In this document: positions 27,237 through 39,000 of the stretch, one piece after another
How the letters are laid out: every line of letters begins with the position of its first letter
Position numbering within the stretch: the first letter of the stretch is position 1
Assembly (NCBI GenBank): GCA_920105625.2
Contig: OV050032.1
Coordinates: 72,521,879-72,585,878, forward strand
Origin: Clusia tigrina
Taxonomy: Eukaryota > Arthropoda > Insecta > Diptera > Clusiidae
Length of the DNA: 64,000 nt
Direction of reading: 5' to 3'
Notes under the pieces: generated by a model
The model's database searches: none
Told to the model about the DNA's origin: nothing
What the model saw: only the letters and a program-made list of their open reading frames with translations
Program-made: the position numbers and the translations under genes

Positions 27237-28566
27237 TTGCGACAATCAAATGCTTGTAACTTTTTACTGGAGCGTCATAAAATATTGAAATTTTGTGACA
27301 ACCGTCCCATTGCCTCTTGTCAATTTAAGCTTTCGCTCATAGCTATGCTACCCTTGAGTCCCAAATCAAACATTGATAAAACTTCAAATGGTCCTAACTT
27401 CTATACGGTGCGTCCTACACCTATCAAAGTTTGATACAATCAAATGTTATTAACACTTTACTGGAGCGTCCTACACCTATCAAAGTTGCAACAATCAAAT
27501 GCTTGTAACTTTTTACTGGAGCGTCATAAAATATTGAAATTTTGTGACAACCGTCCTCGTGCCTCTTGTCAATTTAAGCTTTCGCTCATAGCTATGCTAC
27601 CCTTGAGTCGCAAATCAAACATTGATAAAACTTCAAATGGCCCTAACTTCTATACGGTGCGTCCTACACCTATCAAAGTTTGATACAATTAAATGCTATT
27701 AATACTTTACTGGAGCGTCATACACCTACCAAAGTTTGCAACAATCAAATGCTTGTAACTTTTTAATGGAGCGTCATAAAATCGTGAAATTTTGTGGCAA
27801 TAAAGTTCTCGAGCCTCTTGTCAATTAAAGTTATCGCTCATAGCTGTGCTACCCTTGAGTCCCAAATCAAACATTGATAAAACTTCAAATGGCAATAACT
27901 TGTATACGGTGCGTCATACACCTATCAAAGTTTGCAACAATCAAATGCTTGTAACTTTTTACTGAAGCGTCATAAAATCGTGAAATTTAGTGGCAATAAA
28001 GTACTCGAGCCTCTTGTCAATTAAAGTTATCGCTCATAGCTGTGCTACGCTTGAGTTCCAAAACAAACATTGATAATAATTCAAATGACCCTAACTTCAC
28101 CACGGTGCGTCCTACACCTATCAAAGTTTGCAACAATCAAATGCTTGTAACTTTTTACTGGAGCGTCATAAAATCTTGAAATTTTGTGACAATAAAGCCT
28201 TTTGTCAATGTAAGCTATCGCTCATAGCTCTGCTACACTTGAGTCCCAAATAAAACACTGATACAACTTCAAATAGCCCTAACTTTTATACAGTGCGTCC
28301 TACACCTATCAAAGTTTGCAACAATCAAATGCTTGTAGCTTTTTACTGAAGCGTCAGAAAATCGTGAAATTTAGTGGCAATAAAGTACTCGAGCCTCTTG
28401 TCAATTAAAGTTATCGCTCAAAGCTGTGCTACCCTTGAGTCCCGAAACAAACACTGATAATACTTCAAATGCCCCTAACTTCTATACGGTGCGTCCTACA
28501 CATGTCAAAGTTTGATAGAATCAGATGCTTTTAACACCTTACTGAAGCGTCCTACACCTATCAAAG
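27237..28566 (+). repeat. 1330-bp higher-order unit, right block copy 1
   Basis: First of three tandem landmarks (27,237, 28,567, 29,897) spaced exactly 1330 bp. Its paralogue 14,048 bp upstream (13,189) belongs to a block with only two. Confidence 0.85.
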
Positions 28567-29896
28567 TTGCAACAATCAAATGCTTGTAACTTTTTACTGG
28601 AGCGTCATAAAATATTGAAATTTTGTGACAACCGTCCCATTGCCTCTTGTCAATTTAAGCTTTCGCTCATAGCTATGCTACCCTTGAGTCCCAAATCAAA
28701 CATTGATAAAACTTCAAATGGTCCTAACTTCTATACGGTGCGTCCTACACCTATCAAAGTTTGATACAATCAAATGCTATTAACACTTTACTGGAGCGTC
28801 CTACACCTATCAAAGTTGCAACAATCAAATGCTTGTAACTTTTTACTGGAGCGTCATAAAATATTGAAATTTTGTGACAACCGTCCTCGTGCCTCTTGTC
28901 AATTTAAGCTTTCGCTCATAGCTATGCTACCCTTGAGTCCCAAATCAAACATTGATAAAACTTCAAATGGCCCTAACTTCTATACGGTGCGTCCTACACC
29001 TATCAAAGTTTGATACAATCAAATGCTATTAATACTTTACTGGAGCGTCCTACACCTACCAAAGTTTGCAACAATCAAATGCTTGTAACTTTTTAATGGA
29101 GCGTCATAAAATCGTGAAATTTTGTGGCAATAAAGTTCTCGAGCCTCTTGTCAATTAAAGTTATCGCTCATAGCTGTGCTACCCTTGAGTCCCAAATCAA
29201 ACATTGATAAAACTTCAAATGGCAATAACTTGTATACGGTGCGTCATACACCTATCAAAGTTTGCAACAATCAAATGCTTGTAACTTTTTACTGAAGCGT
29301 CATAAAATCGTGAAATTTAGTGGCAATAAAGTACTCGAGCCTCTTGTCAATTAAAGTTATCGCTCATAGCTGTGCTACGCTTGAGTTCCAAAACAAACAT
29401 TGATAATAATTCAAATGACCCTAACTTCACCACGGTGCGTCCTACACCTATCAAAGTTTGCAACAATCAAATGCTTGTAACTTTTTACTGGAGCGTCATA
29501 AAATCTTGAAATTTTGTGACAATAAAGCCTTTTGTCAATGTAAGCTATCGCTCATAGCTCTGCTACACTTGAGTCCCAAATAAAACACTGATACAACTTC
29601 AAATAGCCCTAACTTTTATACAGTGCGTCCTACACCTATCAAAGTTTGCAACAATCAAATGCTTGTAGCTTTTTACTGAAGCGTCATAAAATCGTGAAAT
29701 TTAGTGGCAATAAAGTACTCGAGCCTCTTGTCAATTAAAGTTATCGCTCAAAGCTGTGCTACCCTTGAGTCCCGAAACAAACACTGATAATACTTCAAAT
29801 GCCCCTAACTTCTATACGGTGCGTCCTACACATGTCAAAGTTTGATAGAATCAGATGCTTTTAACACCTTACTGAAGCGTCCTACACCTATCAAAG
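28567..29896 (+). repeat. 1330-bp higher-order unit, right block copy 2
   Basis: Second tandem copy. It differs from its neighbours at a few bases (GTTGCAACAATC instead of GTTGCGACAATC at its start, AGTCCCAAATC instead of AGTCGCAAATC near 28,938), so it is not an exact assembly echo of either neighbour. Confidence 0.85.
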
Positions 29897-32800
29897 TTGC
29901 GACAATCAAATGCTTGTAACTTTTTACTGGAGCGTCATAAAATATTGAAATTTTGTGACAACCGTCCCATTGCCTCTTGTCAATTTAAGCTTTCGCTCAT
30001 AGCTATGCTACCCTTGAGTCCCAAATCAAACATTGATAAAACTTCAAATGGTCCTAACTTCTATACGGTGCGTCCTACACCTATCAAAGTTTGATACAAT
30101 CAAATGCTATTAACACTTTACTGGAGCGTCCTACACCTATCAAAGTTGCAACAATCAAATGCTTGTAACTTTTTACTGGAGCGTCATAAAATATTGAAAT
30201 TTTGTGACAACCGTCCTCGTGCCTCTTGTCAATTTAAGCTTTCGCTCATAGCTATGCTACCCTTGAGTCGCAAATCAAACATTGATAAAACTTCAAATGG
30301 CCCTAACTTCTATACGGTGCGTCCTACACCTATCAAAGTTTGATACAATCAAATGCTATTAATACGTTACTGGAGCGTCCTACACCTACCAAAGTTTGCA
30401 ACAATCAAATGCTTGTAACTTTTTAATGGAGCGTCATAAAATCGTGAAATTTTGTGGCAATAAAGTACTCGAGCCTCTTGTCAATTAAAGTTATCGCTCA
30501 TAGCTGTGCTACCCTTGAGTACCGAAACAAACACTGATAATACTTCAAATGCCCCTAACTTCTATACGGTGCGTCCTACACATGTCAAAGTTTGATAGAA
30601 TCAAATGCTTTTAACACCTTACTGGAGCGTCCTACACCTATCAAAGTTGCAACAATCAAATGCTTGTAACTTTTTACTGGAGCGTCATAAAATATTGAAT
30701 ATTTGTGACAACCGTCCTATTGCCTCTTGTCAATTTAAGCTTTCGCTCATAGCTATGCTACCCTTGAGTCGCAAATCAAACATTGATAAAACTTCAAATG
30801 GCCGTAACTTCTATACGGTGCGTCCTACACCTATCAAAGTTTGATACAATCAAATGCTATTAATACTTTACTGGAGCGTCCTACACCTATCAAAGTTTGC
30901 AACAATCAAAAGCTTGTAGCTTTTTACTGGAGCGTCACAAAATTGTGAAATTTTGTGGCAATAAAGTACTCGAGCCTCTTGTCAATTAAAGTTATCGCTC
31001 ATAGCTATGCTACCCTTGAGTCCTAAATCAAACATTGATAAAACTTCAAGTGGTCCTAACTTCTATACGGTGCGTCCTGCACCTGTCAAAGTTTGATACA
31101 ATTAAATACTTTTAACACTTTACTGGAGCGTCCTACACCTATCAAAGTTGCAACAATCAAATGCTTGTAACTTTTTACTGGAGCGTCATAAAATATTGAA
31201 ATTTTGTGACAGCCGTCCTCGTGCCTCTTGTCAATTTAAGCTTTCGCTCATAGCTATGCTACCCTTGAGTCCCAAATCAAACATTGATAAAACTTCAAAT
31301 GGCCCTAACTTCTATACGGTGCGTCCTACACCTATCAAAGTTTGATACAATCAAATGCTATTAACACTTTGCTGGAGCGTCCTACACCTATCAAAGTTTG
31401 CAACAATCAAAAGCTTGTAGCTTTTTACTGGAGCGTCATAAAATCGTGAAATTTTGTGGCAATAAAGTACTCGTGCCTCTTGTCAATTTAAGCTTTCGCT
31501 CATAGCCATGCTACCCTTGAGTCCCAAATCAAACATTGATAAAACTTCAAATGGCCCTAACTTGTATACGGTGCGTCATACACCTATCAAAGTTTGCAAC
31601 AATCAAATGCTTGTAACTTTTTACTGAAGCGTCATAAAATCGTGAAATTTAGTGGCAATAAAGTACTCGAGCCTCTTGTCAATTAAAGTTATCGCTCATA
31701 GCTGTGCTACGCTTGAGTTCCAAAACAAACATTGATAATAATTCAAATGACCCTAACTTCACCACGGTGCGTCCTACACCTATCAAAGTTTGCAACAATC
31801 AAATGCTTGTAACTTTTTACTGGAGCGTCATAAAATCTTGAAATTTTGTGACAATAAAGCCTTTTGTCAATGTAAGCTATCGCTCATAGCTCTGCTACAC
31901 TTGAGTCCCAAATAAAACATTGATACAACTTCAAATAGCCCTAACTTTTATACAGTGCGTCCTACACCTATCAAAGTTTGCAACAATCAAATGCTTGTAG
32001 CTTTTTACTGGAGCGTCATAAAATCGTGAAATTTTGTGGCAATAAAGTACTCGTGCCTCTTGTCAATTAAAGTTATCGCTCATAGCTGTGCTACCCTTGA
32101 GTCCCGAAACAAACACTGATAATACTTCAAATGCCCCTAACTTCTATACGGTGCGTCCTACACATGTCAAAGTTTGATAGAATCAGATGCTTTTAACACC
32201 TTACTGGAGCGTCCTACACCTATCAAAGTTGCAACAATCAAATGCTTGTAACTTTTTACTGGAGCGTCATAAAATATTGAAATTTTGTGACAACCGTCCC
32301 ATAGCCTCTTGTCAATTTAAGCTTTCGCTCATAGCTATGCTACCCTTGAGTCCCAAATCAAACATTGATAAAACTTCAAATGGTCCTTACTTCTATACGG
32401 TGCGTCCTACACCTATCAAAGTTTGATACAATCAAATGCTATTAACACTTTACTGGAGCGTCCTACACCTATCAAAGTTGCAACAATCAAATGCTTGTAA
32501 CTTTTTACTGGAGCGTCATAAAATATTGAAATTTTGTGACAACCGTTACATTGCCTCTTGTCAATTTAAGCTTTCGCTCATAGCTATGCTACCCTTGAGT
32601 CCCAAATCAAACATTGATAAAACTTCAAATGGCCCTAACTTGTATACGGTGCGTCATACACCTATCAAAGTTTGCAACAATCAAATGCTTGTAACTTTTT
32701 ACTGAAGCGTCATAAAATCGTGAAATTTTGTGGCAATAAAGTACTCGAGCCTCTTGTCAATTAAAGTTATCGCTCAAAGCTGTGCTACCCTTGAGTCCCG

Positions 32801-33050
32801 AAACAAACACTGATAATACTTCAAATGCCCCTAACTTCGATACGGTGCGTCCTACACATGTCAAAGTTTGATAGAATCAGATGCTTTTAACACCTTACTG
32901 GAGCGTCCTACACCTATCAAAGTTGCAACAATCAAATGCTTGTAACTTTTTACTGGAGCGTCATAAAATATTGAAATTTTGTGACAACCGTCCCATTGCC
33001 TCTTGTCAATTTAAGCTTTCGCTCATAGCTATGCTACCCTTGAGTCGCAA
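29897..33050 (+). repeat. End of left-domain satellite
   Basis: This starts with the third 1330-spaced landmark, then follows the order seen at 14.5-15.5 kb (offset 15,378 bp) and then the order seen near 5.7-7.2 kb. The last ACAACCGTCC variant in the window is at ~32,985, inside the monomer that begins at ~32,770. Beyond it, every long monomer has the other variant. No gene is seen. Confidence 0.85.
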
Positions 33051-36000
33051 ATCAAACACTGATAATAATTCAAATGGCCCTAACTTCTACACGGTGCGTC
33101 CTAAACCTATCAAAGTTTGCAACAATCAAATGCTTGTAACTTTTTTTTACTGGAGCGTCATAAAATCTTGAAATTTTGTGGCAATAAAGTACTCGAGCCT
33201 CTTGTCAATTAAAGTTATCGCTCATAGCTGTGCTACGCTTGAGTCCCAAAACAAACACTGATAATAATTCAAATGGCCCTAACTTCTACACGGTGCGTCC
33301 TACACCTATCAAAGTTTGCAACAATAAAAAACTTGTAACTTTTTACTGGAGCGTCATAAAATCTTGAAATTTAGTGACAATAAAGTACTCGTGCCTCTTG
33401 TCAATTTAAGCTATCGCTCATAGCTGTGCTACGCTTGAGTCCCAAAACAAACACTGATAATAATTCAAAAGGCCCTAACTTCTACACGGTGCGTCCTACA
33501 CCTATCAAAGTTTGCAACAATCAAATGCTTGTAACTTTTTACTGGAGCGTCATAAAATCGTGAGATTTGGTGACAATAAAGTACTCGAGCCTCTTGTCAA
33601 TTAAAGTTATCGCTCATAGCTGTGCTACGCTTGAGTCCCAAAACAAACACTGATAATAATTCAAAAGGCTCTAACTTCTACACGGTGCGTCCTACACCTA
33701 TCAAAGTTTGCAACAATCAAATGCTTGTAACTTTTTACTGGAGCGTCATAAAATCTTGAAATTTTGTGACAATAAAGTACTCGTGCCTCTTGTCAATTTA
33801 AGCTATCGCTCATAGCTCTGCTACCCTTGAGTCCCAAATCAAACACTGATAAAACTTCAAATGGCCCTAACTTCTATACGGTGCGTCCTACACCTATCAA
33901 AGTTTGATACAATCAAATGCTATTAACCCTTTACTGGAGCGTCCTATACCTATCAAAGTTGCAACAAAAATGCTAGTAACTTTTTACTGGAGCGACATAT
34001 AATATTGAAATTTTGTGACAATAAAGTCCTCGTGCCTCTTGTCAATTTAAGCTTTCGCTCATAGCCATGCTACCCTTGAGTCCCAAATCAAACATTGATA
34101 AAACTTCAAATGGCCCTAACTTGTATACGGTGCGTCCTACACCTATCAAAGTTTGCAACAATCAAATGCTTGTAACTTTTTACTGAAGCGTCATAAAATC
34201 GTGAAATTTTGTGGCAATAAAGTACTCGAGCCTCTTGTCAATTAAAGTTATCGCTCATAGCTGTGCTACGCTTGAGTTCCAAAACAAACACTGATAATAA
34301 TTCAAATGGCCCTAACTTCTACACGGTGCGTCCTACACCTATCAAAGTTTGCAACAATCAAATGAATGTAACTTTTTACTGGAGCGTCATAAAATCTTGG
34401 AGTTTTGTGACTATAACGCCTCTTGTCAATTTAAGCTATCGCTCATAGCTCTGCTACCCTTGAGTCCCAAATAAAACACTGATACAACTTCAAATAGCCC
34501 TAACTTTTATACAGTGCGTCCTACACCTATCAAAGTTTGCAACAATCAAATGCTTGTTGCTTTTTACTTGAGCGTCATAAAATCGTGAAATTTTGTGGCA
34601 ATAAAGTACTCGAGCCTCTTGTCAATTAAAGTTATCGCTCATAGCTGTGCTACCCTTGAGTCCCGAAAGAAACGCTGATAATACTCCAAATGCCCCTAAC
34701 TTCTATACGGTGCGTCCTACACCTATCAAAGTTTGCAACAATCAAATGCTTGTAACTTTTTACTGGAGCGTCATAAAATCGTGAAATTTTGTGGCAATAA
34801 AGTACTCGAGCCTCTTGTCAATTAAAGTTATCGCTCATAGCTGTGCTACGCTTGAGTCCCAAAATAAACACTGATAATAATTCAAATGGCCCTAACTTCT
34901 ACACGGTGCGTCCTACACCTATCAAAGTTTGCAACAATCAAATGCTTGTAACTTTTTACTGGAGCGTCATAAAATCGTGAAATTTTGTGGCAATAAAGTA
35001 CTTGAGCCTCTTGTCAATTAAAGTTATCGCTCATAGCTGTGCTACGCTTGAGTCCCAAAACAAACACTGGTAATAATTCAAATGGCCCTAACTTCTACAC
35101 GGTGCGTCCTACACCTATCAAAGTTTGCAACAATCAAATGCTTGTAACTTTTTACTGGAGCGTCATAAAATCTTGAAATGTTGTGGCAATAAAGTACTCG
35201 AGCCTCTCGTCAATTAAAGTTATCGCTCATAGCTGTGCTACGCTTGAGTCCCAAAACAAACACTGATAATAATTCAAATGGCCCTAACTTCTACACGGTG
35301 CGTCCTACACCTATCAAAGTTTGCAACAATCAAATGCTTGTAACTTTTTACTGGGGCGTCATAAAATCGTGAAATTTTGTGGCAATAAAGTACTTGAGCC
35401 TCTTGTCAATTAAAGTTATCGCTCATAGCTGTGCTACGCTTGAGTCCCAAAACAAACACTGGTAATAATTCAAATGGCCCTAACTTCTACACGGTGCGTC
35501 CTACACCTATCAAAGTTTGCAACAATCAAATGCTTGTAACTTTTTACTGGAGCGTCATAAAATCTTGAAATGTTGTGGCAATAAAGTACTCGAGCCTCTC
35601 GTCAATTAAAGTTATCGCTCATAGCTGTGCTACGCTTGAGTCCCAAAACAAACACTGATAATAATTCAAATGGCCCTAACTTCTACACGGTGCGTCCTAC
35701 ACCTATCAAAGTTTGCAACAATAAAAAACTTGTAACTTTTTACTGGAGCGTCATAAAATCTTGAAATTTAGTGACAATAAAGTACTCGTGCCTCTTGTCA
35801 ATTTAAGCTATCGCTCATAGCTCTGCTACCATTAAGTCCCAAATAAAACACTGATACAACTTCAAATAGCCCTAACTTTTATACAGTGCGTCCTACACCT
35901 ATCAAAGTTTGCAACAATAAAATGCTTGTAACTTTTTACTGGAGCGTCATAAAATCGTGAGATTTGGTGACAATAAAGTACTCGAGCCTCTTGTCAATTA

Positions 36001-39000
36001 AAGTTATCGCTCATAGCTGTGCTACGCTTGAGTCCCAAAACAAACACTGATAATAATTCAAAAGGCCCTAACTTCTACACGGTGCGTCCTACACCTATCA
36101 AAGTTTGCAACAATCAAATGCTTGTAACTTTTTACTGGAGCGTCATAAAATCTTGAAATTTTGTGACAATAAAGTACTCGTGCCTCTTGTCAATTTAAGC
36201 TATCGCTCATAGCTCTGCTACCCTTGAGTCCCAAATCAAACACTGATAAAACTTCAAATGGCCCTAACTTCTATACGGTGCGTCCTACACCTATCAAAGT
36301 TTGATACAATCAAATGCTATTAACCCTTTACTGGAGCGTCCTATACCTATCAAAGTTGCAACAAAAATGCTAGTAACTTTTTACTGGAGCGACATATAAT
36401 ATTGAAATTTTGTGACAATAAAGTCCTCGTGCCTCTTGTCAATTTAAGCTTTCGCTCATAGCCATGCTACCCTTGAGTCCCAAATCAAACATTGATAAAA
36501 CTTCAAATGGCCCTAACTTGTATACGGTGCGTCCTACACCTATCAAAGTTTGCAACAATCAAATGCTTGTAACTTTTTACTGAAGCGTCATAAAATCGTG
36601 AAATTTTGTGGCAATAAAGTACTCGAGCCTCTTGTCAATTAAAGTTATCGCTCATAGCTGTGCTACGCTTGAGTTCCAAAACAAACACTGATAATAATTC
36701 AAATGGCCCTAACTTCTACACGGTGCGTCCTACACCTATCAAAGTTTGCAACAATCAAATGCATGTAACTTTTTACTGGAGCGTCATAAAATCTTGGAGT
36801 TTTGTGACTATAACGCCTCTTGTCAATTTAAGCTATCGCTCATAGCTCTGCTACCCTTGAGTCCCAAATAAAACACTGATACAACTTCAAATAGCCCTAA
36901 CTTTTATACAGTGCGTCCTACACCTATCAAAGTTTGCAACAATCAAATGCTTGTAGCTTTTTACTTGAGCGTCATAAAATCGTGAAATTTTGTGGCAATA
37001 AAGTACTCGAGCCTCTTGTCAATTAAAGTTATCGCTCATAGCTGTGCTACCCTTGAGTCCCGAAAGAAACGCTGATAATACTTCAAATGCCCCTAACTTC
37101 TATACGGTGCGTCCTACACCTATCAAAGTTTGCAACAATCAAATGCTTGTAACTTTTTACTGGAGCGTCATAAAATCGTGAAATTTTGTGGCAATAAAGT
37201 ACTTGAGCCTCTTGTCAATTAAAGTTATCGCTCATAGCTGTGCTACGCTTGAGCCCCAAAACAAACACTGGTAATAATTCAAATGGCCCTAACTTCTACA
37301 CGGTGCGTCCTACACCAATCAAAGTTTTCAACAATCAAATGCTTGTAACTTTTTACTGGAGCGTCATAAAATCTTGAAATGTTGTGGCAATAAAGTACTC
37401 GAGCCTCTCGTCAATTAAAGTTATCGCTCATAGCTGTGCTACGCTTGAGTCCCAAAACAAACACTGATAAAACTTCAAATGGCCCTAACTTCTATACGGT
37501 GCGTCCTACACCTATCAAAGTTTGATACAATCAAATGCTATTAACACTTTACTGGAGCGTCCTACACCTATCAAAGTTGCAACAATCAAATGCTTGTAAC
37601 TTTTTACTGGAGCGACGTAAAATATTGAAATTTTGTGACAATAAAGTCCTCGAGCCTCTTGTCAATTTAAGCTATCGCTCATAGCTCTTCTACCCTTGAG
37701 TCCCAAATCAAACATTGATAAAACTTCAAATGGCCCTAACTTGTATATTGTGCGTCCTACACCTATCAAAGTTTGCAACAATCAAATGCATGTAACTTTT
37801 TACTGGAGCGTCATAAAATCTTGGAGTTTTGTGACAATAAAGCCTCTTGTCAATTTAAGCTATCGCTCGTAGCTCTTCTACCCTTGAGTCCCAAATAAAA
37901 CACTGATACAACTTAAAATAGCCCTAACTTTTATACACTGCGTCCTACACCTATCAAAGTTTGCAACAATCAAATGCTTGTAACTTTTCAATGGAGCGTC
38001 ATAAAATCGTGAAATTTTGTGGCAATAAAGTCCTCGAGCCTCTTGTCAATTTAAGCTATCGCTCATAGCTCTTCTACCCTTGAGTCCCAAATAAAACACT
38101 GATACAACTTAAAATAGCCCTAACTTTTATACAGTGCGTCCTACACCTATCAAAGTTTGCAACAATCAAATGCTTGTAACTTTTTACTGGAGCGTCATAA
38201 AATCTTGAAATTTAGTGACAATAAAGTACTCGTGCCTCTTGTCAATTTAAGCTATCGCTCACAGCTCTGCTACCCTTGAGTCCCAAATAAAACACTGATA
38301 CAACTTCAAATAGCCCTAACTTTTATACACTGCGTCCTACACCTATCAAAGTTTGCAACAATCAAATGCTTGTAACTTTTTACTGGAGCGTCATAAAATC
38401 TTGAAATTTAGTGACAATAAAGTACTCGTGCCTCTTGTCAATTAAAGTTATCGCTCATAGCTGTGCTACGCTTGAGTCCCAAAATAAACACTGATAATAA
38501 TTCAAATGGCCCTAACTTCTACACGGTGCGGCCTACACCTATCAAAGTTTGCAACAATCAAATGCTTGTAACTTTTTACTGGAGCGTCATAAAATCGTGA
38601 AATTTTGTGGCAATAAAGTACTCGAGCCTCTTGTCAATTAAAGTTATCGCTCATAGCTGTGCTACGCTTGAGTCCCAAAACAAACACTGATAATAATTCA
38701 AATGGCCCTAACTTCTGCACGGTGCGTCCTACACCTATCAAAGTTTGCAACAATCAAATGCTTGTAACTTTTTACTGGAGCGTCATAAAATCTTGAAATG
38801 TTGTGGCAATAAAGTACTCGAGCCTCTTGTCAATTAAAGTTATCGCTCATAGCTGTGCTACGCTTGAGTCCCAAAACAAACACTGATAATAATTCAAATG
38901 GCCCTAACTTCTACACGGTGCGTCCTACACCTATCAAAGTTTGCAACAATCAAATGCTTGTAACTTTTACTGGAGCGTCATAAAATCTGGAAATGTTGTG

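Noticed and set aside
2508..33171. Dozens of 61-96 codon plus-strand open frames with nearly identical proteins
   Set aside because: They are the satellite monomer read in one frame. Each is closed by a stop fixed in the monomer, and they occur wherever a long monomer occurs. Substitutions show no codon-position bias that I can see, and no start context or domain supports a gene.
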